From Prevotella sp. (lineage in GTDB: Bacteria; Bacteroidota; Bacteroidia; Bacteroidales; Bacteroidaceae): a stretch of DNA of 64,000 nt. A program made the translations under genes and the position numbers. The notes under the pieces were generated by a model. It saw only the letters and a list, made by a program, of their open reading frames with translations. It did no database searches and was not told the DNA's origin. Where the stretch lies: the NCBI GenBank assembly GCA_016291085.1, contig JAEEVW010000016.1, positions 16,886 to 80,885 on the forward strand. The letters run 5' to 3'. This document shows, piece by piece, positions 17,673 to 25,843 of the stretch (positions are counted from its first letter, which is position 1; every line of letters starts with the position of its first letter).

Positions 17673-19406
17673 TTACTTGTTCAACACCACTCGACCGTTG
17701 CCAATGACCAGTCCACGACGGGTGGCGTCGACACGCTGTCCCTGCAGGTTAAATAGCTGAGCATCTGTCTTTTCGTCGAAGATTACAGTCCTAATTCCTG
17801 TATCCACGACTTTCTCTACGTCGAATGTGACGACTCCATTCTCCATAGCGATGTTTTTCAGTCCCAGCTCTGTTAGTTGGCCACTCCAGCTTTTCAGATG
17901 GGCTGGCGTGGTAAACACGTCTAAAGAGCGAACATTCTTTGAGCCAGGGAAGACATCAGCATCCGTCGAAATGTATTTGCCATCCTTATCCTTGTGAGGT
18001 CCATCTGCCCTTATAACCTCATAATAATTGTGATTGGGATTTATATTGACAGCATTACTGTTGAGACTCCAAACGTCCATATTCGTCTGATCTACACGAT
18101 GCACCAGCATACCACTGCCAGGCAGATATTCATCCCACTTGAAGGCATTCTTCTGGCGATTCTCAAAAAGGAAAAACTCATCGTCAACAGGTGAGTCAAT
18201 GCGATAGCCCGTGAAACTGCTATACAAGGGCTCTAACGTATAACGGCCCTCTTCTGTTATCTTCTCTGGAGCATCGCAAAACTGAACCGAATAGCGTTCG
18301 TATAAGGAAAAACCTACTGGAGTTCGTGCGTCGTTCTCATAACAGCCGTAAGACATCACTGACCAGACACCAGGATGGTTGCTCTCACCCCCACTCATCG
18401 CGTAGTCTGCATCATAGAAATCGGGCAGTCCCAGCACGTGGCTGAACTCATGGCAAATGGTACCAATACCATCCATCTTGATTGATTCGGGTTTCGATTG
18501 CCATCCCAATAGTTCAACACTACTGAAATAGTCCCAAAACGAGACGTCGTCTTTTCTAGCCCACATAACACCACGATGAGGCCACCACAAGTTTTCGTTG
18601 TTACCATTATAGTTAGCACCCATGCCGGCTACCATATAGAACACCAAATCGACAAAGCCGTCATTATCGCCATCGTAATCCTTGAAATCCAAGCCCCCGA
18701 CGACATCAGCAGAGTCAATAGCAGCCTGAAGGACATCACGGAACTTACCCGTTTGCACATTACAGTCATACTGGCTGTAGTCTACTTTGTAAGGGCCAAC
18801 AATATCGAACTGGGGTTTGAACTTACCATCAGAGTTGTCAGAGAAATAGTCACGAACACTGCCAGTAAACACCTCATCATCATACCCCTCATAGTTCTCC
18901 TGGTTCACCATACCGGTAATGATTTCCTTATAGTCTTCACGCGAAAAGCTCTTGTCTTTAAACTCTATGAGGATAATCAGTCCCTTGAAATTGGCATAGT
19001 TGGTGGCACGACGGCCTTGTGCACGATGGTTGGCCAGTGTCGCCTGCTGGTACATGGCAGCCGCCTGCTCCGTCATCTCCGGAGCCTGACACTTGCTGAC
19101 ACCAGCCAAGAAAGCCCGTTCCGACGCAGTACGTTCTGCCTCATCGTGAGCCACTTGGGCAGTCGGTTGCAGCTGACCACCCTGTTTCTGGGCATAGACA
19201 TAATATCCGCGTGTGTCCTTGATGATGGAATAGCCGTCAAGTGTTGTTTGGAAATGGCACCACTCGTCACCAACCAGTCTGAGTGTCACGTAAGTGCCAT
19301 CGGGCTGCTGCACCTTCACTGGCAGAGGATGTGCTGGTACGCCCTTCATGCTACTTACGCCAAGAAGCAATGCCATGAACAACAACAGACAACACTTTCT
19401 AAACAT
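17673..19406 (-). CDS. M6 family metalloprotease (immune inhibitor A-like), secreted
   Basis: 577 aa. Signal peptide about 1-25 (CCLLLFMALLLGVSSM). N-terminal part matches the M6 prodomain-like start seen in Bacteroidetes (QQPDGTYVTLRLVGDEW, TLDGYSIIKDTRGYYVYA). Catalytic region: ANFKGLIILIEFKDKSF, DYDGDNDGFVDLVFYMVAG with calcium-type Asp, and zinc motif HEFSHVLGLPDFYD (HExxHxxGxxD). The C-terminus (LFNLQGQRVDATRRGLVIGN) is a sorting tail. It is a paralogue of the next gene, 22 bases upstream, and belongs with the SusCD/HExxH lipoprotein locus, suggesting extracellular proteolysis feeding peptide import. Confidence 0.92.
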   Translation of the reverse strand: MFRKCCLLLFMALLLGVSSMKGVPAHPLPVKVQQPDGTYVTLRLVGDEWCHFQTTLDGYSIIKDTRGYYVYAQKQGGQLQPTAQVAHDEAERTASERAFLAGVSKCQAPEMTEQAAAMYQQATLANHRAQGRRATNYANFKGLIILIEFKDKSFSREDYKEIITGMVNQENYEGYDDEVFTGSVRDYFSDNSDGKFKPQFDIVGPYKVDYSQYDCNVQTGKFRDVLQAAIDSADVVGGLDFKDYDGDNDGFVDLVFYMVAGMGANYNGNNENLWWPHRGVMWARKDDVSFWDYFSSVELLGWQSKPESIKMDGIGTICHEFSHVLGLPDFYDADYAMSGGESNHPGVWSVMSYGCYENDARTPVGFSLYERYSVQFCDAPEKITEEGRYTLEPLYSSFTGYRIDSPVDDEFFLFENRQKNAFKWDEYLPGSGMLVHRVDQTNMDVWSLNSNAVNINPNHNYYEVIRADGPHKDKDGKYISTDADVFPGSKNVRSLDVFTTPAHLKSWSGQLTELGLKNIAMENGVVTFDVEKVVDTGIRTVIFDEKTDAQLFNLQGQRVDATRRGLVIGNGRVVLNK

Positions 19407-19428
19407 TATCCATCAAAGATGTACGCCT

Positions 19429-21630
19429 TTACTTATTTATATATTTACGACCATTCTTAATGACGAGGCCCTTGAAGTTGCCGTTCACACGCTGGCCAGC
19501 CAGATTGTAAACTGCGTCGTTGCCTGAAGGTGTATCACTCATTACGTCAGCAATACCTGTGGGAATCTTGTTATCAAAGAACGTTGCGGCAATATTATCC
19601 AGATAGCAGCTTGCAGAAGCACTGGTGGCTGAAAACAGGAACTGTATCTTGCTGTTGGCTGGAATATTTCTGTACATGATGTAGGCTTCCTCGTCTTTCT
19701 TGATATCCACAGACGTCTTATTATCGATAGTCCTGAAGTTAGTAAAGCTGCCACCATCAGTGCTCACTCTCAGACTGAACTTCGCCTTGACACTACCGTT
19801 CTTTACAGTAAACGCCAGCGAACGGACGCCATTCTCGAAGACGGAGGATGTCAGCGTACCAGAACGCTGCATATTGACGACATTGCTGCCGTCGACCTGT
19901 TCGATAGAGGCTTTGTCCAAATCCCACCAACAATAGACGCCCTTGACATCTGTGGCGCCCGATTCAGACAATGGCGACTCTTCGAAATCCTCGACCACAG
20001 TCTGGAAGAGGTCCTTGCCAGCCTGGAACGTCACAACGCCGTTTTCCTCTGTAATATCCCACAGATCCATCACTGCTGGTTGGCCTGCCCACGATACCAA
20101 CGCAGGATCGGTGGTGCTGGTGAAATCTACGAGCTTACCACTATTGGGAGCCGTTGCAACCATGACAAAGTAATTATGGTTGGCATCACAGTTCACCTTA
20201 TTGCTCTTCCATACATTGGGGGTCGACGTATCGGCACGCCATACCAAGAGTCCATGACCTGGCAAGAAACGGTCCCAACCCTCTTTCTGACGGTTTTCCA
20301 AATAGAAGTCATCGTCTTTAGAACCTGTCTTCAGGATAAAGGTCTGGTTCCCAGTGGCAAAGGCCTGAAGCTCATAGTTACCAGACTCTGTCAACACTGT
20401 GGGTTCAACAAAGCCTAACACATGGCGCTCGAAGGCGTTATAGCCCACAGGCGTCAGACCATAATTCGGGTCTGCCCCGTTTGCCATCACGTCCCATTCA
20501 CCTGGATCATTGCTTTGTCCGTTCTCCTCATAATCAGCATCGTAGTGGTCGGCCAGTCCCAACACGTGGCTAAACTCATGGCACATGGTGCCAATGCCGT
20601 CCAAATACTGGTGCTGTTCCTTCTGACTTTCGTAATCTTGTATCTCTACACTACAGGCATAACGGCCAAACTTCTTGCCATCATACTTCAAGTTATAATA
20701 ATTGGCTAAGTAAGAAAAATCATTGGCATGAGGCCACATGTAATGATTGTCATTGCCTTGCACATAACTTCCATAACCGGCAAAGATAAAGTACACCATG
20801 TCGATAGTACCATCGTTATTCAAGTCGTATTGGGTAAAGTCAACGGTGGTATTCACCTCTTTCATCACAGCCTTAATGATATTCAATTGACGTTCAAACC
20901 AACCTTCAGTCACTTTTCCCTCCTCATCTTTTGGTTCAGGATAGGTACAGGAGTAATCAATGGTGACGGGACCGACCACATCGAACGTAGGATCGAAGAT
21001 ACCCATCGAGTTATCACGGAAATAGTCGCGAACACTACCATTGACATCAACTGGATAGTGTTCCCTAGACGTATCGCTGAGATTACTCGTATTGGTCAGT
21101 TGCTGATAGAAAGCCGCAGGGTCAGCCATCGTAAACTTGCAGTCGTTCCATTCAACGAGAATCACCAAGCCCTTGAAATTGTTATAATCAATATGCGACC
21201 AAATAGCCGAGGGCGAACGATGTGTACCCATTGCAGCATCCTTATAAGCAGGAGCACACATTTGGGCAGCCATTTCCTTCATCTTGCGCTGGCTCTCAGT
21301 CATCTTTGGAGCCACCATTTTCTTACGGGCAGCCAGGAACGACAGGTCTTGAGCTGTGCGGGCCTCAGGATTACGGGCAATTACGCCAGTGGGCACCAAT
21401 TGTCCGTCAGCCCCTTTCTCAGCATAACGATAGAATCCGTCAGCGCCCTTGACGACGGTATATCCGTCGATGGTGGTAGAAAAACTCAAAAACTCGTCGC
21501 CATGCAGGCAAAGTGTAATCACAGTGCCGTCAGGCTGTTTCATGTCGGCAGGCTTGGATAAAGCAGGTCGTGCCCACAACGATGTCGCACCAAGCAACAT
21601 CAGCAAACAAATTGAAAACAGTCTATTCAT
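19429..21630 (-). CDS. M6 family metalloprotease, larger paralogue, secreted
   Basis: 733 aa from MNRLFSICLLMLLGATSLWA (signal peptide); the frame is open to 21873, but the promoter at 21671-21701 lies inside that extension, so the shorter start is right. M6 features: MKQPDGTVITLCLHGDEFLS, NNFKGLVILVEWNDCKF, YDLNNDGTIDMVYFIFAGYG, zinc motif HEFSHVLGLADHYDADY. After the protease (about residue 560) follows a beta-sandwich region of about 100 residues (GVYCWWDLDKASIEQVDGSN), probably a MAM/jelly-roll-type binding module, then the tail VYNLAGQRVNGNFKGLVIKN. First gene of a two-protease transcript. Confidence 0.92.
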   Translation of the reverse strand: MNRLFSICLLMLLGATSLWARPALSKPADMKQPDGTVITLCLHGDEFLSFSTTIDGYTVVKGADGFYRYAEKGADGQLVPTGVIARNPEARTAQDLSFLAARKKMVAPKMTESQRKMKEMAAQMCAPAYKDAAMGTHRSPSAIWSHIDYNNFKGLVILVEWNDCKFTMADPAAFYQQLTNTSNLSDTSREHYPVDVNGSVRDYFRDNSMGIFDPTFDVVGPVTIDYSCTYPEPKDEEGKVTEGWFERQLNIIKAVMKEVNTTVDFTQYDLNNDGTIDMVYFIFAGYGSYVQGNDNHYMWPHANDFSYLANYYNLKYDGKKFGRYACSVEIQDYESQKEQHQYLDGIGTMCHEFSHVLGLADHYDADYEENGQSNDPGEWDVMANGADPNYGLTPVGYNAFERHVLGFVEPTVLTESGNYELQAFATGNQTFILKTGSKDDDFYLENRQKEGWDRFLPGHGLLVWRADTSTPNVWKSNKVNCDANHNYFVMVATAPNSGKLVDFTSTTDPALVSWAGQPAVMDLWDITEENGVVTFQAGKDLFQTVVEDFEESPLSESGATDVKGVYCWWDLDKASIEQVDGSNVVNMQRSGTLTSSVFENGVRSLAFTVKNGSVKAKFSLRVSTDGGSFTNFRTIDNKTSVDIKKDEEAYIMYRNIPANSKIQFLFSATSASASCYLDNIAATFFDNKIPTGIADVMSDTPSGNDAVYNLAGQRVNGNFKGLVIKNGRKYINK

Positions 21631-21670
21631 ATGTTCTATTCTTTTTTTGTCGTGAATTAGGTTCATTCTG

Positions 21671-21701
21671 CAAAGGTAGTGAAAATCGAGCGAAACACAA
21701 A
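21671..21701 (-). promoter_or_regulatory. Promoter of the two M6 protease genes
   Basis: Minus strand TTTG (21701-21698), 19 bases, TACCTTTG (21678-21671): perfect Bacteroidetes promoter, about 35-base 5' UTR. A plus-strand -7 box TATCTTTG (21742-21749) faces away from it into the tandem repeats. Confidence 0.7.
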
Positions 21702-21800
21702 GAAAACCGCCCAAAAACTTGCATTTCTGCAATTTTTTTTGTATCTTTGCATCTAGAAAAGCTACGCTCAAAGTCAAGAAAGCCTTGTCTTTCGGCGGGC

Positions 21801-21866
21801 GCCGCAAGACATTCGCACGCCCGCCACAAGATATTGCCCCGCCCGCCGCAACAATTTGCCACGGGC
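21801..21866. repeat. Three tandem 22-bp GC-rich repeats
   Basis: Units 21801-21822, 21823-21844, 21845-21866 share GCCxCAAxAxATTxxCxCG and are exactly 22 bp each. They lie in the 458-base gap 21631-22088, which holds no gene that I can support. Confidence 0.8.
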
Positions 21867-21887
21867 GGGGCAAATTAGTAACATGCC

Positions 21888-21954
21888 GTCTCGCTCCCTG
21901 TAAACCCTAGTCTCGCTCCCTGCAAATCCCTAGTATTTCCCCCTGCAACCTCTA
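21888..21954. repeat. Second tandem repeat, three units of 22-23 bp
   Basis: Units begin at 21888, 21910 and 21933 and share CTCCCTG(C/T)AAA.CCCTA followed by GT. Same period as the neighbouring array but a different sequence. Confidence 0.75.
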
Positions 21955-21956
21955 GT

Positions 21957-21991
21957 AAAAAAATCGGGAGGACTTTGTCAGTTCTCCCGAT
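21957..21991 (-). terminator. Terminator after the 438-aa secreted protein
   Basis: ATCGGGAG / CTCCCGAT 8-bp stem (21963-21970, 21984-21991) followed on the minus strand by seven T. Confidence 0.8.
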
Positions 21992-22018
21992 TCATATAGT
22001 AGATGTATATTAACACTT

Positions 22019-22106
22019 ACTTAACCACGAACTTGACCTATGGTCGAGTTCGTTCACGTTCGGAAATGAGAATGCATTCTCATTTCGCTCACTTAACCAC
22101 GAACTT
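22019..22106 (-). repeat. Direct repeat and perfect palindrome at the end of the 438-aa gene
   Basis: A 16-base sequence ACTTAACCACGAACTT occurs at 22019-22034 and 22091-22106, 72 bases apart; both copies encode KFVVK plus stop on the minus strand. Between them is a perfect 22-base palindrome (22064-22085, centre ATGCAT). This looks like a small palindromic insertion that duplicated the gene end. Confidence 0.8.
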
Positions 22107-23405
22107 CTTACCGTCGCGAATGAGCAGACCCTTGGCACCAGCGCTAACCTGCTGACCCAGCACGTTGTAAGTCTTGCCATTGCTCTGGCGAGTATTCGCA
22201 TTCACCTCGTTGATGCCTGTTGATGCTGCATGCTCATCGGTTTCGACAGACATGTTGCAAGCATAGCCAATAACATAAGCAGCACCTTCAGCGTCGTTTG
22301 CTGTTGCAACTGCCACGTAGCGAATATAATCCTCATCAGTGTCTACGAAGTAATAACCAGCATCATGTTCACCATCTTCATCAGTCCAAGCATCCTTCCA
22401 TTCAGTTTTATAGAACTCAGCTAAGCCTGGCTCCCAGAAACCGTTAAACTTGGTCTTCTCATAATTACGAACAATATACTGGCCATCAATTGAAATACCC
22501 ACTAAACGATACATACCATAAGGCTCATCGCGGTCGTAGTCGTACATCTTAATACCAAAAGGAATAGAACATTTATGGTCAGCCTCAAGCGTTACACTTA
22601 CTGGACACAGACCCAGGAAATTATTAATTACCCACTCTGTCTCGTAGTCCTCTAATGCGACTCTCTTTTCAACTTTTTCCCAACCTTCGCCAGTGCCACC
22701 CATAGCTGCACTCGTCGTTCTATAATACATTGTAGCATTGGGCTTCAATAATGCGATATCAAATCCGTAGTTCCACAGACCACCATCTTCATAGTTCGGC
22801 AAGAAAGAAACCCAACCTATTGTAGCCTGGTCGCCTTCTTCCTCGACATCGGGATCGATATCCATGGTTCCATCTTCGTTGACAATCAGATAGATGGACT
22901 TTCCATAGCCAACATTGGTCTCACCTATACGATAACCACCAGAGATTACAATCTCCTTATAGGTTGCATGTACAAAGATGGTCTGAACAGGAATGACTAT
23001 CACAGCAGTCTCTTCATCGTAATAACCATAGACAGTAGCACCTGTATAAGTAAAATCCTTAAGAACAACGTTGTAATTGAATTCAGGATTACCATCATAC
23101 TGGTCCAAATTAATCGTACCAGTCTCAGCAACAACCTGGAATGAACTACTTTCAGTAAAATCACCGTCAAAATTATCTGCATTCAGGATATATTCTCCTG
23201 CCAGACCTTCAGCTGCAACACGGTGTGTAGCCTTCATCGTCTTGACATAGGGAGTAAAGTCCTTAGTCATCACGTTCTCCATCTTTACATCGCTAGGTAC
23301 ATCCAGCCATTGGGCTTTTTGTGCCACACGTACATACTGTGCATTAGCACCTAATGCCACGAAAATCGCAGCAACAGCAATAAGTAAACTTTTTTTCATA
23401 TTCAT
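22089..23405 (-). CDS. Secreted protein of unknown function with sorting tail
   Basis: 438 aa; family not recognised. Starts MNMKKSLLIAVAAIFVALGA (signal peptide; the ATG two codons later is an alternative). The body is rich in Tyr, Asp, Glu and Val and looks all-beta (YGYYDEETAVIVIPVQTIFV, YKEIVISGGYRIGETNVGYG). The tail TYNVLGQQVSAGAKGLLIRD is type IX-like. It follows the DUF4302 lipoprotein in the SusCD operon, so it is probably a surface binding protein or inhibitor-like partner of the locus. Its 3' end carries a palindromic insertion. Confidence 0.8.
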   Translation of the reverse strand: MNMKKSLLIAVAAIFVALGANAQYVRVAQKAQWLDVPSDVKMENVMTKDFTPYVKTMKATHRVAAEGLAGEYILNADNFDGDFTESSSFQVVAETGTINLDQYDGNPEFNYNVVLKDFTYTGATVYGYYDEETAVIVIPVQTIFVHATYKEIVISGGYRIGETNVGYGKSIYLIVNEDGTMDIDPDVEEEGDQATIGWVSFLPNYEDGGLWNYGFDIALLKPNATMYYRTTSAAMGGTGEGWEKVEKRVALEDYETEWVINNFLGLCPVSVTLEADHKCSIPFGIKMYDYDRDEPYGMYRLVGISIDGQYIVRNYEKTKFNGFWEPGLAEFYKTEWKDAWTDEDGEHDAGYYFVDTDEDYIRYVAVATANDAEGAAYVIGYACNMSVETDEHAASTGINEVNANTRQSNGKTYNVLGQQVSAGAKGLLIRDGKKFVVK

Positions 23406-23429
23406 TGTAGTTTAATAAATTAATATTGA

Positions 23430-23461
23430 CCCTGCCAGAGTATTGCTCTGCTCCAGCAGGG
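23430..23461 (-). other. Hairpin between the DUF4302 gene and the next operon gene
   Basis: CCCTGC / GCAGGG outer stem with an inner AGAG/CTCT. No T-run follows, so it is more likely a processing or stability hairpin than a terminator. Confidence 0.4.
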
Positions 23462-23483
23462 CCGTTAGTAAAATCTCTTTTCT

Positions 23484-24839
23484 TTAATTGTCGTAATAAC
23501 TTTGATCGTTCATGAAGTACATGGGCGTAGCATAAATCGTAATCACATTAGTCGGATTTTCCATGTCGGTCATAGTAATATACGATGGATGACGCTGATT
23601 GTCACAAGTCAGTCTGAATTTATGACCATAGATGGTGTTCAGCACATCCTTCCACTTGTAATTGTTATAATATGCCTTATCGGTTTTGTTGGTACCGGTA
23701 CTCTTCTGGCTGAAGATGGCAATATCCTCCGAGTCACCAGTCTCAACGTTCATGTACCAATATGGAACAGCATCCGAAGTAGAAAGGCTCGAACCAAGTT
23801 TCGTATCACTAAGCTTACCGATGGTTGCAGTGTAGATTGTGATTTTCTGCTTATTCTTTCCAGCAGTCTTTAGGATATCCATCATGGCATCCCACTTGGG
23901 CTTGGCATACTCGCCTACAGAACCATAGTTCAGATACCACAGACTGGTTGTCAACTGGGTTGCCAATGGTGGAACATAGGTATCCAACTGCAACTTCGGA
24001 TTGTTGCGGAAGAGGAAATAGTCCTCCGTGTCGCCTTTGTCAAGACCGTCAAGCACCATTCCGTTGACTTCAACAGGAGCATAGAAGGTGAATCCGTTTT
24101 TATCAACAATATATGGTGCCGTTACCGTCTGCTTCAGGTCCTGAGAGTCAGTGTACCTGAACACCAGGCAGCGGTATCCGCCATTTGACTTGACTTCAAT
24201 CTCTATATCGTCTGTACGTCCCTCGCCAGTCAGGTAATACTTACTGGAAGCCATGAACTGCTCTGTCTCTTCAGCTTCATGAATGTAACTCTCCCACGTC
24301 TTGTCTGCGGGAATAGGCGTCATGATGATGCGGTTGTTGTGTTTCTTGCCACGCAGTATGATAGAGTCGTTGGTTGCCTTCATCACACGGAACTCAAAGT
24401 CACCATACAGACCATCGGCTTTTTCGTAGGAATAGTCGGGATTGTCAGGCATGGAGAAATAGTGGAAAGTCGGGTTGAAATCGTCGAACGACAGGATGCT
24501 ACCCATTGACTGTTCCATCTTGTAATGACTGGTTGAGGTAATAACCTTTCCGTCAGCACCGATACCTGCAAAATGGCTGGGTCCCCACTTCTCGCTGGCA
24601 ATAGTCACCGAGTCACCCACAAACTTCATCATGACGTTATAACCACCGAAACTCAAGTTTCCGTAGTACTGTACAAGCCATCCGTTTGGGGCTGACGGCA
24701 ATAACTTTCCAATTTCCACAAGATGGGCCTCCGAACGCTGGGATGCCGTCTCACCGAAATCGGAATCTTCCTTCAGCGAACATGCTGAAAGGCCCAATAT
24801 CATGATAGCTGATGCTAAGAAATAATATATCTTCTTCAT
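23484..24839 (-). CDS. DUF4302-type lipoprotein of a SusCD locus
   Basis: 451 aa. Lipoprotein signal with lipobox LSAC at 16-20 (MKKIYYFLASAIMILGLSAC). The body fits Bacteroidetes DUF4302 lipoproteins (PSAPNGWLVQYYGNLSFGGY, NVMMKFVGDSVTIASE, DFEFRVMKATNDSIILRGKK, TPIPADKTW). These are found downstream of SusC/SusD with zinc-peptidase-like lipoproteins; molecular function is unknown, likely surface binding of the imported substrate. It lies 32 bases after the HExxH lipoprotein. Confidence 0.82.
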   Translation of the reverse strand: MKKIYYFLASAIMILGLSACSLKEDSDFGETASQRSEAHLVEIGKLLPSAPNGWLVQYYGNLSFGGYNVMMKFVGDSVTIASEKWGPSHFAGIGADGKVITSTSHYKMEQSMGSILSFDDFNPTFHYFSMPDNPDYSYEKADGLYGDFEFRVMKATNDSIILRGKKHNNRIIMTPIPADKTWESYIHEAEETEQFMASSKYYLTGEGRTDDIEIEVKSNGGYRCLVFRYTDSQDLKQTVTAPYIVDKNGFTFYAPVEVNGMVLDGLDKGDTEDYFLFRNNPKLQLDTYVPPLATQLTTSLWYLNYGSVGEYAKPKWDAMMDILKTAGKNKQKITIYTATIGKLSDTKLGSSLSTSDAVPYWYMNVETGDSEDIAIFSQKSTGTNKTDKAYYNNYKWKDVLNTIYGHKFRLTCDNQRHPSYITMTDMENPTNVITIYATPMYFMNDQSYYDN

Positions 24840-24871
24840 ATTTCGTCGTTATTTTGATAAGGGTTTTATTC

Positions 24872-25798
24872 TTATGGCAGTTTCCGTAAATTCAAAGAAG
24901 GCACTTGTGCAGAATGCTCCATAATCGTCTTGCGCAGATTGTCAAGCTCGTAGCCCCAACTGTTTTTGAAATAGTCTTTGACGATGTCGAGCTTTTGGTT
25001 CAGAATAGCAGTGCCCTCAGGGCCTGCTGCATCCAAAATTTTCTGCCAGCCTTCTGCAGAATTAGTAACGTAGGTAGCATAGATCTCAGCGAAGTCCTCA
25101 TTGTATTCACTAGAACCGTAGGCAGAGACAAAACCTTCCTTGGCCACCTTCTTGTCCTCCAGGTTAATCCAGTCGGTAGCATGATAGGTAGCGGCACTGA
25201 TGCTACGGAATGACGTATCGTAATTCTTCTTTTGTGTCAGGATGTGACAGAATTCGTGGTGCATCGTGTGGAAGAACCAATAGTTCATGTCCAACGGGCG
25301 CACATAGTGACTCTCGTATGGATTATCTGAATTCACACGGGCATTGTCAAGGTCCAGTTCGTTGACACCATAGAACATGATTTTCAAACCACCCTCAGCC
25401 GTACCGAGCACCTGAGAGCCATTAGAGTTCCACTTGTACGAACCCGTCAACTGAATAATGCGAGGCACGTTAGTCTTCATGAACTCCATGTTAACAGTCT
25501 CAGTATAGACATCCAGCCACATGTACTTAACGAGAATAGCCAAACCCATTGACTTCTCAAACTCAGCAGGAATGACATTGTACGACAAGTCAGACTCCTT
25601 ATCGCTATAGCGGTATTTGAAGTCGATGTTAAAAGGCTTACGATAATTATTCTCCAGCCACGTGTCAAATTCGTTCTTCTGCTTGGTGGTAACATCCTCA
25701 AACACGCTGGTAGAGCTAATCTCATCGTCGTCGGAGCAACTGCTCACGGCAAAGAGAAGAGCCATCAGCATAAGCATGAAAATATTATTGTATTTCAT
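24872..25798 (-). CDS. Substrate import-associated zinc metallohydrolase lipoprotein (HExxH)
   Basis: 308 aa. Lipobox VSSC near residue 20 (LLFAVSSCSDDD). Zinc-peptidase motif HHEFCHILTQ (HExxH) near 185, preceded by NYWFFHTMHHEFC, with EDFAEIYATYV about 55 residues later that may supply the third ligand Glu. This matches the family of zinc-binding lipoproteins encoded beside TonB-dependent receptors (TIGR04549-type). Proposed place: outer membrane surface, trimming protein or peptide substrate for the SusC-like channel. It starts 45 bases after the SusD stop. Confidence 0.88.
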   Translation of the reverse strand: MKYNNIFMLMLMALLFAVSSCSDDDEISSTSVFEDVTTKQKNEFDTWLENNYRKPFNIDFKYRYSDKESDLSYNVIPAEFEKSMGLAILVKYMWLDVYTETVNMEFMKTNVPRIIQLTGSYKWNSNGSQVLGTAEGGLKIMFYGVNELDLDNARVNSDNPYESHYVRPLDMNYWFFHTMHHEFCHILTQKKNYDTSFRSISAATYHATDWINLEDKKVAKEGFVSAYGSSEYNEDFAEIYATYVTNSAEGWQKILDAAGPEGTAILNQKLDIVKDYFKNSWGYELDNLRKTIMEHSAQVPSLNLRKLP

Positions 25799-25843
25799 AT
25801 CTTGTTTCTTTTAATAGGTTTAACGTTTACCGACAAGAAAGAT

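Noticed and set aside
21631..21873. 81-codon N-terminal extension of the larger M6 protease
   Set aside because: It would place the promoter and tandem repeats inside the gene and ahead of a clear signal peptide.
21801..21954. CRISPR array
   Set aside because: Units are adjacent without unique spacers, only 22 bp and imperfect, and no cas gene is present.
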